Shown piece after piece: positions 22,720 to 34,610 of a DNA stretch of 64,000 nucleotides (its first letter is position 1; each line of letters starts with the position of its first letter). A model generated the notes under the pieces. It searched no databases and was not told where the DNA came from. It was given only the letters and a program-made list of their open reading frames with translations. Source of the stretch: Symsagittifera roscoffensis (taxonomy: Eukaryota > Xenacoelomorpha > Acoela > Convolutidae); assembly GCF_963678635.1 (NCBI RefSeq), contig NC_087062.1:66387415-66451414 (forward strand), given 5' to 3'. The translations under genes and the position numbers were made by a program.

Positions 22720-25700
22720 CTGAAAAAAAAATTAGAAGTTTATTGAACTCATATCATAGTTTATGCCTGAAATAACTTGATAGCGCATCAATAATACTTC
22801 AATGCCTTCTTCACGCCAAACTTATCAAAGTATACAGTTTCAACTAATCAAATCAGAGCATTTTATTTTTTGTTATCGTAATTTCAGATTTGAGAAACTG
22901 GGCGAATCAGTGAAAAAACCTTTCAAATTGGAAAAATTTATACTTTTGAAGCTTTTTCGTAGAACTCCACCCAAATCAAATCAGAATAAACATGAAGTCG
23001 ACTTCATTTTTATTCTGACTTGATTTGGGCGAATTTTTAAGCACACAACAAACTGGCTAAGCTGCATATCTTATGCAAAAAGTGTAAATACACAACTCAA
23101 ACTTAAGTAACACAAACTATTCATGCAATTTTTTGCAATATAATCAACTAAAGGTAATCACACTAATTTTGCATGTAATAAATTCGGAAGTATAAAGACA
23201 AATCGTTTAAAAATTATGCATTTCAAAAATTTCGCGAAAGATACTGAGTTGTAAAATTTCTGAATTTTGTTTTTGTTCCGACTGGCGAAGAAAAAAAACG
23301 GTCCCTAGGGAGATCGATCTCTTGATCTGCACGTGGACAGCCTTTTGTGCACACAACTGAAGCAACCTGGCATGAGTATGGCTTAAACTGCTTATAGAAG
23401 AAAATCGTTCCAAATTGAATAAAGGCAGATATCTGGTTTTATTAACTACATACATGTCTCAAATTGACCCTTCATTTTTGATATCATCAGCCTAAAATTT
23501 ATGGTTTTTCCAATATTTAATTTACCAATTTATCAGAGACCAATTAAAGGGCAGTCGGAATATTCAAGGCTCTGCCCTGAGACTAATAGCCTTGTTGTAC
23601 TTTGCATGAAACAAATCGGTTTCTTCGGCTTATTTGATGCATTAAAAACATCAATTGGGTTAACTCATTAAAAATCAAATGCCAGAACACATGCTTTTAA
23701 ATAGCCAATTGAGCCCCCTGATTTAAAAGTTCCACCAAACGTAGAACTAATAATTGCATCTTAGGTTAGAAAAAAAGTAGATGAAAATTAAACAATTTCA
23801 TCCGCTTAGATGAAAATTAAACAATTTCAAAATTCAATATGAAGCAAGCAACCTTTTTCTCCAACCTCCGAGCAAGATTTTAGGAGGTTGCACACAAAAA
23901 TCTCGCTCAATTGTTTAGAAAAAGATTTATTAACCATTCCGATAAACCATTCTTTTTCTGAATCATTAGGAAACCCTCTATAGGCAACCAACTGACCCAT
24001 TTTCCTGTGCTTCTCGTACAGTGCTATGTTCTTACTGCTATGAATATATTATAATCTATTACTGCTACGAAATTATATAATATTTGAATTTTTCCCTTCT
24101 TGAAAACAAAGTTACCTTGTTTACTACACAATTGCATTTTTTCCCTTCGGGAAAACAAAATTACCGTTTATCACCTGCGAAACAACACAAACAGAGTATG
24201 GCAACTTAGCCAACAAGCAAAATGAAACTGGCTGATTCAAACAATATTTGATGAAAAATGTCAAAAACAACCAAAAATCTCGAACTTATTGGGAAAAGTT
24301 CCTTTTGAGAAAACATGCCAAATAAAAGATGCATACGGATTTATTATAAATCTAAATACTAAAATTCAAAATGTACTAGCTCGATTAAATAGAAAAAAGA
24401 AAACTTGGGCAAAAAACAGTTGGGAAAAAGTCAATGAACTCAATAAAACAGAAAAAAAAAACAAATGACTTTCTTGGAAACTTGCAAATTCAAAGACAAC
24501 ATGTATCACGCCCTATATAGCTGCGTTCACTTCGTGCACTGACACTTAAAAACTGAAAACAAATCAAACGGAGGTTAAAAATTTACAACCAACGTAAAAA
24601 AAACAGTTTTCGCAGCAGAAACAAGCAAAAAAATGACAAAAGTTTCCTAGGCACCAAAAAATTAGATGCAAAAATATAATGATATGCAGCAAAGTAAACC
24701 AGATATAGTTATTGCTGAAAAATTGTAACCAAATAAATGAGCGCTTTTATTTGCTACTTAAGTTGGAAAGAAAGTGGATATCGCAATGAGACACTAACGC
24801 TAGGCCAGTGTAAATAAGGCCAGTGTAAATATAAGGGCTACTTAAAAATTGTCAGTTGGTCGACGAAAGTATAGACGTGAGAAAGTGATTCAGTGACTCT
24901 TTTAGACAAGTTGTTTACCTGGAAAAAAGTACCATGTTATGATATAATAACGCTTGCTAACCGGAAGCGTAAAATTTCAAATTATCTTGTCTTAGTTTTT
25001 CTCCATATGAGGGAAGTACCTGTGCGCCTGATCGTCAGCTCCCCTCTGTTGCGTGCCTCCGAAGGGTCTCTGTCCGAAGCCATGCACTCCTCCCCTGGTG
25101 GAGGGAAACCACTTGTAGAATATCTGCGGAGTGTGGATTAACTGCCGGCCACCGAAATCCTGCAAAAACCCACTACATGATAACCATCCCGGTTCGCCTT
25201 TCATCAACCAAGGACACTCAGAATTATTTAACTTTTTGGTTTTTATTACTGCAGATCGGGAATGCACATACAGCCCATTGGAACGACATGTATGGTACCC
25301 TGCATTAATATTGATTAGCGAAGCGGAGAAAGCACTAACTACTGGCTTACTTTCGGTTTTTCGACCAAAGCAGCATCCAAAACTTTCGTTTCAATTGCCT
25401 GCATATTCAAAGTTGTAGTCCCTATTTTCAACTTTTAAAGTAAGAGTTTTGTGATTTCGTTGTATAAGAAGGTGCTGACCTGAGGGTATTTGAACATCAA
25501 GAAGAAGTAGATATGTCCGATTATGATTCCCATCAGCTGGTCCATACCTCCTCCCCTGATGATCAGATTGAACAAAAACAGCACCCATGGAAGATACATT
25601 GCCTAAACACATTTCACTCCATACACAAAACTAAATAATATTAAAAACTATGACAATTACTTGAATAAATTGCCCAATGACTGGAGAAGTGCTATTAATT

Positions 25701-27294
25701 GCGGTATTTACACGTAAGCCCATTTTATCACTCTTCAAACTTAGCCGATAAAAATTTTTTTCATCATTAATTTCTTTGATTTAACAAAAAATAGACGTCG
25801 AAGTCTTTATGTAACATATGTAAACATAGCCAGCTGAAAATTGGAAAAGCGTAATGAATGCAAGGAAACAGAGAAAAAAAACACTTGTTTTTTTGACAAA
25901 ATCTCAACTTTCGAATTTCGGCGAAAAAAAAATAGTTGGCATATGAATTGAAACCTCTTTGAATTTCTAGAACGATTTATAATTCACAATTTTTCAAAAT
26001 ATTCACACAACTTGCGATAATAAATATTTTAATTATTGATCCAGTTTTCTCAAATTGTGCTAACTTTATGAATAAATTCAATTATCGTTTTAAAATCACT
26101 TTCTTGAACATTTTTTTTTCATAAACAGAAAAAAAACACTCGTTTTTTGAAAAAACCTCAACTTTCGAATTTCGAAGAAAATAATAGATGCCCATAAAGA
26201 TCTTTGAAATTCTCCGACAATTTATGAAGGGCCCTTTTTTGATCAAATTAACCCAATTGAAGAAAACTGTATCAATAAATCAAAGATTTAATTAAGCAGG
26301 GAAATTTGAAAACTAAACTCCACTGGAAGTAAATCACGTTATTCGTGACCTTTACACTTTTGCTGTTCGATAGTGGAGTTTGCCTTCCTTTTAAGAATGG
26401 AAATGCCGTGAACTTGAAAAGAAATCACAAATCAAACCTCGAAAAATCAAAACTGAGCGTGAACAAATTTTGAGACCTTTTCCTGAACAAAAAATCAGTA
26501 AGACCTATATAAGAGTACTAACTACATTGATTATTCGTAAAAATGTTCAATGCTTTTATTAGCTAGCGTATAAAACTAGACCAGAAGAACACATAAGTCA
26601 AACAAGACAGAACTGACCTTGAACTGTGTTCCAAACCAGAAGCGGACGATAGTGTCCTTGTTATTGGCACACCACAAGTACAGCACCGCCATCACCATCA
26701 GGTCCATCAGAAGAGCCACTTCGGCCACACACGCCATCACCACACTGCACAGCCACATGAACACCAGAGCAAACAGGTACTCCGCCGGACGACCTGGAGC
26801 GGAGGACACAATTTGACGCAAATTGTGGCAGATTGGAAAAACAATAACATCCAATTAAAGGCCAAATTTTCTAGTCACTACAGCCAATCAAAAATTAGCA
26901 TAATCCTCGCATCAGACTTGCAAAGAAAATGGTAGGGTCAGGTAATTGCAGACTCATTATAACTTGATCACTTTATACATAAACATTCTATTTCCGCTAA
27001 CATAGATAGACATGAGACCTAACTTCCACTAGCATACATCTTAAAGCCAGAGATAGTTTATGCTGCGATGCGATCATAAAGAATACTATACTAGTACTGA
27101 CTACAACTGACCCTGATATAGCTCAGTTTCCAGTTGTGTTGAGTAGGAGTAGAGGAAGTACAGGTTCATCAGATAGTGGAATCCCGTCTGGGGGGTGATG
27201 GGGTAGTAGAACAATGCAGTTATGGGACGCCACAAGTGGAACTTGTAGAACACCAGCTGGAAGTGCATAATCATGTGCACTGGGGTCACCAAGC
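22683..27294 (-). CDS. DERL1: Derlin-1-like ER degradation channel protein (first exon not secured)
   Basis: Derlins are rhomboid-like, multi-pass ER membrane proteins that act in retrotranslocation of misfolded proteins and recruit p97/VCP. Five minus-strand exons join in phase: 27112-27294, 26618-26793, 25480-25602, 25020-25159 and 22683-22719. They encode about 219 residues of a roughly 250-residue family. Visible marks are the WR motif (KFHLWRPITALFYYP), YFLYSYSTQLE, RPAEYLF, FWFGTQFKAMYLPWVL, a G-x3-G in GIIIGHIYFF, STRGGVHGFG, and a C-terminal WAGSGHRLGGN that fits the p97-binding SHP box. FWFGT.FK favours Derlin-1 over Derlin-2/3. About 30 N-terminal residues are missing. Introns of 0.3-2.3 kb hold repeats. 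Confidence 0.92.
22970..23029. repeat. 60-bp near-perfect palindrome without spacer
   Basis: Two 30-base arms meet at GTC|GAC (22999/23000); 28 of 30 positions pair. It lies in the long last intron of the Derlin gene. Confidence 0.9.
23030..25019. other. Derlin last intron, repeats only
   Basis: Contains a minus-strand tRNA-like SINE head (about 23290-23375, box B near AGATCGATCTCC, box A near TTGCTTCAGTTGTGTGC), a two-copy 30-base tandem repeat at 23780-23832, a pair of TTTTTCCCTTC...GAAAACAAA units at 24090-24165 and a small AGGCCAGTGTAAAT duplication at 24803-24832. No coding signal. Confidence 0.6.
25020..25159 (-). CDS. DERL1: Derlin exon, cytosolic tail
   Basis: Acceptor TTTTTGCAG, donor GTACTT. 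It encodes DFGGRQLIHTPQIFYKWFP then a Gly/Gln/Arg-rich tail ending ADDQAH plus two bases. Confidence 0.9.
25480..25602 (-). CDS. DERL1: Derlin exon, last membrane segments
   Basis: Exactly 41 codons, phase 0 at both ends (acceptor TGTTTAG, donor GTCAGC). It encodes AMYLPWVLFLFNLIIRGGG and GIIIGHIYFFLMFKYPQ; the G-x3-G lies in the last membrane helix. Confidence 0.92.
25800..26530 (-). repeat. Copy of the dispersed core repeat, in a Derlin intron
   Basis: Shares the core found at 21310-21790: GCAAGGAAAC, CACTCGTTTTTT, the small hairpin TCACG-TTATT-CGTGA (26333-26350), AGTGGAGTTTGCCT and the terminal GACCTATATAAGAGT block. The first 200 bases are partly duplicated within the copy. Confidence 0.7.
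26618..26793 (-). CDS. DERL1: Derlin exon, membrane segments and FWFGTQFK
   Basis: Acceptor CTCCAG, donor GTCAGT. It encodes RPAEYLFALVFMWLC..., two hydrophobic segments and NNKDTIVRFWFGTQFK, the most conserved derlin stretch. Phase 1 in, phase 0 out. Confidence 0.93.
27112..27294 (-). CDS. DERL1: Derlin exon with WR motif
   Basis: Acceptor TTTTAG before GCTTGG and donor GTCAGT after CAGG. It enters needing one upstream base (phase 1) and leaves in phase 1. It encodes LVTPVHMIMHFQLVFYKF through LETELYQ and contains the LWRP block conserved in derlins. Confidence 0.92.
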
Positions 27295-28302
27295 CTAAAA
27301 GTAACGATTGCATCACTACTGGTTCATAGTCACTTTTGAAATTTCAGCTCGATTTAGAACGTGGATTTCAAAATTGAATTTATAACACCATAGCATAGTT
27401 GAGCTTCGCATTACGGGTGATAAAAATAAAAATCCTTTTTAATTTTGGAAGATCTGCATAGCAAACCTCAATTTTCTCTTAATTTCTTCAGAAAAAAAAC
27501 TTAACAGAGGCAAAGTGGAGCTTCGCACCACTGATACGAAAGTTTAGGCCAGAATGTTTACACAACATAACTTTCAAATTATTGTAACCAGAAACAATCA
27601 TAATTTCAAACAATTTGAGACGAGGCGCCAATCATTACTTTCTTCGGCATATAACAGAAAGCGAGACAACAAAGAAGTTCACAACACTCATGTCGTTTTT
27701 AAAAAATTCCAAAAACTAAATACCAAAAAACGTCAGCAAAATTTATAGGAACCCATTTACTAGCATCATAACTGAAAAATATTAAAAATGAAACACTTCG
27801 TCACGCGAAAAACTTTTCGTTTAAAAAAGGTTTAGACCATTCGAACGCACTAACTCAGTCGTTTCCCAATCATAAAAGTTATATCCACGATAAACAAGCC
27901 AAATTGATACCACGCACTTGATATACCACAAAAAAAGCCGACGAACTGAATAAAGAAGTTGCCAAAGGAGCGAGACAAACTTAGACTAGAAGACCTATCA
28001 AATCCTTAAATTTTATTTTCATAAACAAAGTTGCAAAAAAAGTGGCACGACTTCCTGCGAACGTGTGGCCACCACTCGTCGACCAGTAAGTTTTGGAAAG
28101 TGGACCACTTCCTAAACGGAACAAAATTAGAAGCAGGATCCATTCACTGTCTCTTTCAATGGAACAAAATGTTCGAAGGCAAAAGAAATAGCAAACGCGT
28201 TTAACTTCCAATTAACTAAACGGTGAGTACACAAATCGAACAATGCGCAACAAGAAAATTATGAAATTAAGTTTGGATGAGCTGAGCTACTATAATTCTT
28301 AC

Positions 28303-28354
28303 CATGTGAAAATGAGGCAGCAATTAAAGCAGCACAACCATTCACAGAACTGGG
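28303..28354 (-). CDS. Weak candidate for the Derlin N-terminal exon (first copy)
   Basis: On the minus strand a 52-base segment lies between AG at 28355-28356 and GTAAGA at 28297-28302. It leaves in phase 1, as the confident exon at 27112-27294 requires, and would read PSSVNGCAALIAASFSHG before LVTPVHM, resembling the first membrane segment of derlins. The upstream frame from an ATG at 28381 hits the TAG that forms this acceptor. The segment is repeated at 29907-29958 by the local tandem duplication. It could be chance. Confidence 0.3.
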
Positions 28355-28417
28355 CTAAGATGGCTTCAGCGTAGCCCACATCTAGGGCCACTGTTTGAAA
28401 TCTTATTAACAAATCTT

Positions 28418-29415
28418 TTGAATCTAACCAAAATTAACCAAAATCAGGCAAAGATTCAAAGTCTCAGACTCCAACCCCGTTCCAAATTTAAGCCCCGCAT
28501 TAACAATATTCGAAAGTTTGATCCATCCAAACCTATCGAAATTTCTCTCAAAAGCAGCTCACCAGAACGTTTTTTGAACACTATACTCAACAACGACTGC
28601 CTTAACTACTTCTGATTTTATATCAGCGTTGGTTTCAACAGCAATCCCCTGAAAGGACTGTACTTACAACTCGAGATCTCTATAAAGCAATGTTGGAACT
28701 GCTACATCAAACCAGCATTCCCGAAAGCGTAATAAGATGGCTATCAAACTATTTAAATGGCCGAAAAGCCAAGACACAATCAGAGACGCCTTGTCTACGT
28801 CAGGGATTGTGCGTACAGTCCTTTCTCAAGGCTGTCATCTCACCTACTATTTTAAACTGCTACGTGCAAGAAGATGCACACGAATCCCACCAGATATTTA
28901 ACTTCAGTCTTACGCCGATGATTTTCGCCCTTTCGTCCACTCGCGCCACATAAAACACGCTTCCAATACATTGAGGAGCTATCTCAAACTACATGACCTT
29001 TCTACAAGCAGATTACTTAAATTATTCTCGACCAAAGGTTCAGTCAGTCTTTTTGTTTCACACAAAAACAAACAATTTAACCTTGACCACAAAATCACAA
29101 TGTGTGACTCGCTTTTACCAGTGCAGAAGCACCTTATAATTCTTGGTGTCTATTTCGACACAGCTGTTAATTTCTCTGAATCTTGAAAAAAATCTGCAAG
29201 TAAAGCCATTCGCAGCATCTCAATTAGATTTCAAAAGTTACGATACTTTAAATCCATTACAATTTTTTCAAACTCACCAGCACCCCACCCCACGAAAACT
29301 AAACCCAAACTTAAAAGACAGGATCGAGAAACTCCAATTAGTTTTTAATGAAGCAAACAAGTCCAACTCTATAACAGATTTTATCCAGCTGTGTTTTCGC
29401 GAACTAGAATTTTAA
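28418..29415 (+). pseudogene. Non-LTR retrotransposon RT fragment, duplication copy 1
   Basis: Across frames the plus strand shows LLHQTSIPESVIRWLSNYLNGRKAK (LINE RT palm), a degraded QGCxISP block, the catalytic box YADD at 28911-28922, and downstream KHLIILGVYFDTAVNFSES, the LGVxFDxxLxF motif of APE-type LINEs. The finger domain and endonuclease are absent, so it is 5' truncated. A one-base deletion near 28779 relative to copy 2 changes the frame. Confidence 0.85.
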
Positions 29416-30021
29416 AACGCTTCTAAAGCACATTCAATCACAGAGTTCAAAAAGCGATATAGTCGTTTCCCAATCATAAAAGTTATATCCACGATAAACA
29501 AGCCAAATTGATACCACGCACTTGATATACCACAAAAAAAGCCGACGAACTGAATAAAGAAGTTGCCAAAGGAGCGAGACAAACTTAGACTAGAAGACCT
29601 ATCAAATCCTTAAATTTTATTTTCATAAACAAAGTTGCAAAAAAAGTGGCACGACTTCCTGCGAACGTGTGGCCACCACTCGTCGACCAGTAAGTTTTGG
29701 AAAGTGGACCACTTCCTAAACGGAACAAAATTAGAAGCAGGGTCCATTCACTGTCTCTTTCAATGGAACAAAATGTTCGAAGGCAAAAGAAATAGCAAAC
29801 GCGTTTAACTTCCAATTAACTAAACGGTGAGTACACAAATCGAACAATGCGCAACAAGAAAATTATGAAATTAAGTTTGGATGAGCTGAGCTACTATAAT
29901 TCTTACCATGTGAAAATGAGGCAGCAATTAAAGCAGCACAACCATTCACAGAACTGGGCTAAGATGGCTTCAGCGTAGCCCACATCTAGGGCCACTGTTT
30001 GAAATCTTATTAACAAATCTT

Positions 30022-31400
30022 TTGAATCTAACCAAAATTAACCAAAATCAGGTAAAGATTCAAAGTCTCAGACTCCAACCCCGTTCCAAATTTAAGCCCC
30101 GCATTAACAATATTCGAAAGTTTGATCCATCCAAACCTATCGAAATTTCTCTCAAAAGCAGCTCACCAGAACGTTTTTTGAACACTATACTCAACAACGA
30201 CTGCCTTAACTACTTCTGATTTTATATCAGCGTTGGTTTCAACAGCAATCCCCTGAAAGGACTGTACTTACAACTCGAGATCTCTATAAAGCAATGTTGG
30301 AACTGCTACATCAAACCAGCATTCCCGAAAGCGTAATAAGATGGCTATCAAACTATTTAAATGGCCGAAAAGCCAAGACACAATTCAGAGACGCCTTGTC
30401 TACGTCAGGGATTGTGCGTACAGTCCTTTCTCAAGGCTGTCATCTCACCTACTATTTTAAACTGCTACGTGCAAGAAGATGCACACGAATCCCACCAGAT
30501 ATTTAACTTCAGTCTTACGCCGATGATTTTCGCCCTTTCGTCCACTCGCGCCACATAAAACACGCTTCCAATACATTGAGGAGCTATCTCAAACTACATG
30601 ACCTTTCTACAAGCAGATTACTTAAATTATTCTCGACCAAAGGTTCAGTCAGTCTTTTTGTTTCACACAAAAACAAACAATTTAACCTTGACCACAAAAT
30701 CACAATGTGTGACTCGCTTTTACCAGTGCAGAAGCACCTTATAATTCTTGGTGTCTATTTCGACACAGCTGTTAATTTCTCTGAATCTTGAAAAAAATCT
30801 GCAAGTAAAGCCATTCGCAGCATCTCAATTAGATTTCAAAAGTTACGATACTTTAAATCCATTACAATTTTTTCACACTCACCAGCACCCCACCCCACGA
30901 AAACTAAACCCAAACTTAAAAGACAGGATCGAGAAACTCCAATTAGTTTTTAATGAAGCAAACAAGTCCAACTCTATAACAGATTTTATCCAGCTGTGTT
31001 TTCGCGAACTAGAATTTTAAAACGCTTCTAAAGCACATTCAATCACAGAGTTCAAAAAGCGATTCATGAAGCCCCCCACCAAAAGTGCTCCCTCTAAGAC
31101 TACCAGAAAAGTCTTCAACAGAACTGACACTCCCCCAGTGAATTAGATGTAACCTCGCTCAAATGAGATTGATCCGACTACAGTTCCTTCCTTAACGCTT
31201 TCTTCATATAGGAGAGACCCGAACTACGCCCTAACTGCCCATAGCCCCACACTGCACTATATCTTTATAACTGTCACCGAAACCCAACCTACCTGACTCC
31301 AAGAGACTTGAGGCTACGGCCGATAGAGACAGCAACGTTCCTTAGACTCGGCAAGAGCATACCGGACGCGCCCCAAATATCAGGCGAAAAACAACAAGTA
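30022..31400 (+). pseudogene. Non-LTR retrotransposon RT and C-terminal fragment, duplication copy 2
   Basis: The same RT fragment as at 28418-29415 (YADD at 30516-30527; YLNGRKAKTQFRDALS readable in one frame). Here the LINE continues past the duplication end: 31064-31340 reads, with stops, as the C-terminal part (CP-C-H-like remnants near 31225-31280, then LRPIETATFLRLGKS). Dead copy. Confidence 0.8.
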
Positions 31401-31439
31401 ATATCAAAACATTTCCGAAAGCGGTCAAAGTTTCAGTAC

Positions 31440-31720
31440 TTTGAATTGCTTTGAAGACCATAATTTTTTCAACCAGAAATTGAGCGGGGTGAATTAAAAA
31501 GATAGGCTTTCAACAACCTGTTTCGATTAAAACTATGATATCAGACTTGGCAGAATAGTTAGTGAAAAATCTAAAAAGCGGTCGAAAAATCAAAATTCGA
31601 CAATCACAGCTTTTGTTTTAAAAAAGTTGAGCAAAACCCTTTGTTCAGAAGAAAATCACCCAACCTGAAATATCGATTGGACCTTGAAACTCAGATTTGG
31701 GAGAAGAGTGGGGAAAAATT
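31440..31720. repeat. Diverged satellite-like repeat, first block
   Basis: Two diverged units of roughly 135-150 bases with recurring words: ACCATAA.TTTTT, AAATTGAGC, CTGAAAT.T.AGATT-type blocks. Related units follow at 33810-34610. Confidence 0.5.
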
Positions 31721-31724
31721 TTGT

Positions 31725-33110
31725 TCTTAACCACTTTAGTCTAAATCGTACACAAGACAATTGAATTTAAATGTAGCAACTGAACAAAATTTACGAAGCG
31801 GAAACAAAGCCAACTATGTTTGAGCAGACACTAGTTGAGTCGGAAAATAAAACATTTTATAAAAAAGGTCGCAACTAAGCCGACAACATTTTTCAATTGG
31901 AAACAATGAAAAAAGGGGCCGGTTGAGATTCGAACCCTTACCGCTCCGTGATTGGTAGTGGATTTATTTGAGCTTTCAAGAAGTTGATCGCGAACGCCTG
32001 CACCTTTAACTAACTGCACACAGATTTTAAAGATGTGCAAGTGAAATAAACCTAACTGAACTTGAGACAACTCGTTCAAATAAATATATATTCCACTGGG
32101 AAATCTGAAATTTACATTCCACTTTCGAAACCAAAAATCGATCACATTTTTTGTGATCTTTATATTTTTCTGTTCAACAGTGGAGTCGCCTTCCTTTCAA
32201 CAAAAGAAAATAACTGAACTTAAAAAAAAATCACAAATCAAACCGCGAAAAATAAATTTTAAACTTGAACACATTTTAAGACTTTTCGTGAAAAAAACAC
32301 GAAAAAAATGACGACCTATATAAGAATTTAAACTAAGTTCATCGACTCGTAAAAAATCATTACTTCGTTCTTTCACATTTGAACAAAAAAATTAATACAA
32401 ATACTTCAAAAATTCTCTGGTGACCTTTCATGTTTTTTTTAATTAATGACGTACAGCTGCAATATAAATCATACGAACAAAACGAAAAGAAACTTTGCAA
32501 TTTGAATAATAGGCCTGATTATCAAATTGCATTGACCTTAAGACAAAAGCTGGAAATAAATGCTAACAACTTTGCCAGATTTAAAATCTTGCAAATTGAG
32601 CGGCAAATGCGATCTTAAAGTTTGCCCAAAGCTTAATCCTTTTCGGTACATTCTATTTAGCCAAAAATTACGCAGAAACTGCTGTGCCAGTTTGAGCAAA
32701 TTGAACAAGGAAAGCCTTAATTAAAGAAAACAAAACTACCAAAAAAGACGGCTGAAAAACTGCACAAGTCAATTTTTTTTTTGTCTTACACCCATTCAAA
32801 CAATTTTATTAAAAATTAGAAAGAATCGCGCTTTTTTGGACATACCTGATACTCTTGTAGAAAAAAATGGTCGGATTAAGTGCGAGGCTCATGGTAATTT
32901 AGTTTGTTTAAACACTGACTCCGCAGTTTTTGCAGAAATTTATGTTAGGCAAAATTAACCGAAGCGATCCATTTTGACGGTGCAACTTTGGGTACAAACT
33001 TCGAACCGTTTTTGGTCAGGCAAATTTTCAACCAGTTTTGTTCTTAACCTCTTTAGTCTAAATCGTACCCAATTGCACAAAATCTGTCTGCGAAGTTTCA
33101 ATTTGTTTGC
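31725..33110. repeat. Segmental duplication block A (includes SINE-like element)
   Basis: 31755 to about 32990 matches 34883 to about 36125 in the same orientation at high identity. It contains a minus-strand tRNA-like head (31915-32045; box B GGGTTCGAATCTC, box A near GTGCAGTTAGTTAAAGG) and the conserved core with hairpin GATCACA-TTTTT-TGTGATC at 32140-32158 and TATATAAG near 32318. Confidence 0.85.
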
Positions 33111-34105
33111 ACCTTATAATTCTTGGTGTCTATTTCGACACAGCTGTTAATTTCTCTGAATCTTGAAGAAAATCTGCAAGTAAAGCCATTCGCAGCATCT
33201 CAATTAGATTACAAAAGTTACGATACTTTAAATCCATTACAATTTTTTCACACTCACCAGCACCTCACCCCACGAAAACTAAACCCAAACTTAAAAGACA
33301 GGATCGAGAAACTCCAATTAGTTTTTAATGAAGCAAACAAGTCCAACTCTATGACAGATTTTATCCAGCTGTGTTTTCGCGAACTAGAATTTTAAAACGC
33401 TTCTAAAGCACATTCAATCACTGAGTTCAAAAAGCGATTCATGAAGCCCCCCACCAAAAGTGCTCCCTCTAAGACTACCAGAAAAATCTTCAACAGAACT
33501 GACACTCCCCCAGTGAATTAGATGTAACCTCGCTCAAATGAGATTGATCCGACTACAGTTCCTTCCTTAACGCTTTCTTCAAATAGGAGAGACCCGAACT
33601 ACCCCCTAACTGCCCATATGCCCATAGCCCCACACTGCACTACATCTTTATAACTGTCACCGAAACCCAACCTACCTGACTCCAATAGACTTGAGGCTAC
33701 GGCCGATAGAGACAGCAACGTTCCTTAGACTCGGCAAGAGCATACTGGACGCGCCCCAAATATCAGGCGAAAAACAACAAGTAATATCAAAACATTTCCG
33801 AAAGCGGTCAAAGTTTCAGTACTTTGAATTGCTTTGAAGACCATAATTTTTTCAAAAAGAAATTGAGCGGGGTGAATTAAAAAGATAGGCTTTCAACAAC
33901 CTGTTTCGATTAAAACTATGATATCAGACTTGGCAAAATAGTTAGTGAAAACTCCAAAAAGCGGTCGAAAAATAAAATTCGACAATCACAGCTTTTGTTT
34001 TAAAAAAATTGAGCAAAACCCTTTGTTCAGAAGAAAATCACCCAACCTGAAATATCGATTGGACCTTGAAACTCAGATTTGATAGAAGAGTTGGGAAAAA
34101 TTAAA
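33110..34105 (+). repeat. Third, partial copy of the LINE 3' segment
   Basis: Matches 30735-31710 at high identity (offset 2375), starting inside the RT gene at the LIILGVYFD motif and running through the LINE 3' end. It carries a small CCCATATG insertion near 33617 and joins block-A sequence at GTTTGCACCTTATAATTC. Confidence 0.9.
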
Positions 34106-34610
34106 AACAAATAAAAAACAACCAGAAAATCAAATTTTCAGAGTGCCATAACTTTTGTGTAGAAAAATTGGATTTAATCAAGTATGCAAAGAAGCTTACC
34201 ACAGCCTGTTCATTGAATTGAACCCAAAATGTCAGACATTAGAGCTTAGTTTTTGGCACAATTCAAAAAGTTTAGAGGCACGGTCAAACAAATCAAAAGT
34301 TTGGGATTTCCGAGGGCGATAACTTTTTGAGTAAAGAAAATTATGAGTGATCGGTAATGCAGGGGAGCTTCACACTACCCGTTATTTGCATTGAACCTAA
34401 AATCTCAGATTCGGGCAATAATTTTCGCGAGAAAAAGATTCAAAAATCATTCAAAAAATCGAAATTTCGACTATTCCGAGGGCCATAAGTATTGTTGTCA
34501 AAAAAAAATTGAGCGTAGTCGTTTCAGCAGGGGACCTTTTTTTCGAATCCTTTCTTTTCATTGAAATCAAAAACAAAGATTCGATAGGGTAGATTTTGAA
34601 AAAAAAAAAA
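33810..34610. repeat. Diverged tandem (satellite-like) repeat, second block
   Basis: Successive units near 33820, 33975, 34135, 34300 and 34475 share the order [GA(C/G)CATAA-TTTTT]-[AAATTGAGCG-like]-[CAACCTGT/CAGCCTGTTC]-[ATCTCAGATT]. Spacing is 140-175 bases and identity between units is low. No coding potential. Confidence 0.5.

Larger units (their letters stand above)
27857..31063. repeat. Tandem duplication of a 1604-bp segment
   Basis: Copy 1 spans 27857 to about 29458 and copy 2 29461 to about 31063, same orientation. I found only about four differences by reading (for example the extra T at about 30385), so the event is recent. Both copies start at AGTCGTTTCCC and end in AAAAAGCGAT. 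Each holds the weak Derlin-exon candidate and a LINE RT fragment. Confidence 0.93.

Noticed and set aside
25391-25612. A 73-residue minus-strand protein
   Set aside because: The listed frame is wrong; the neighbouring frame of the same bases encodes the Derlin exon AMYLPWVLFLF...FKYPQ.
26576-26854. A stand-alone 92-residue hydrophobic protein on the minus strand
   Set aside because: Its core is Derlin exon 26618-26793; the ends are intron read-through bounded by good splice sites.
27981-28211. A 76-residue minus-strand ORF repeated at 29585
   Set aside because: It is present twice only because the segment is duplicated; it has no motif and no splice or initiation support.
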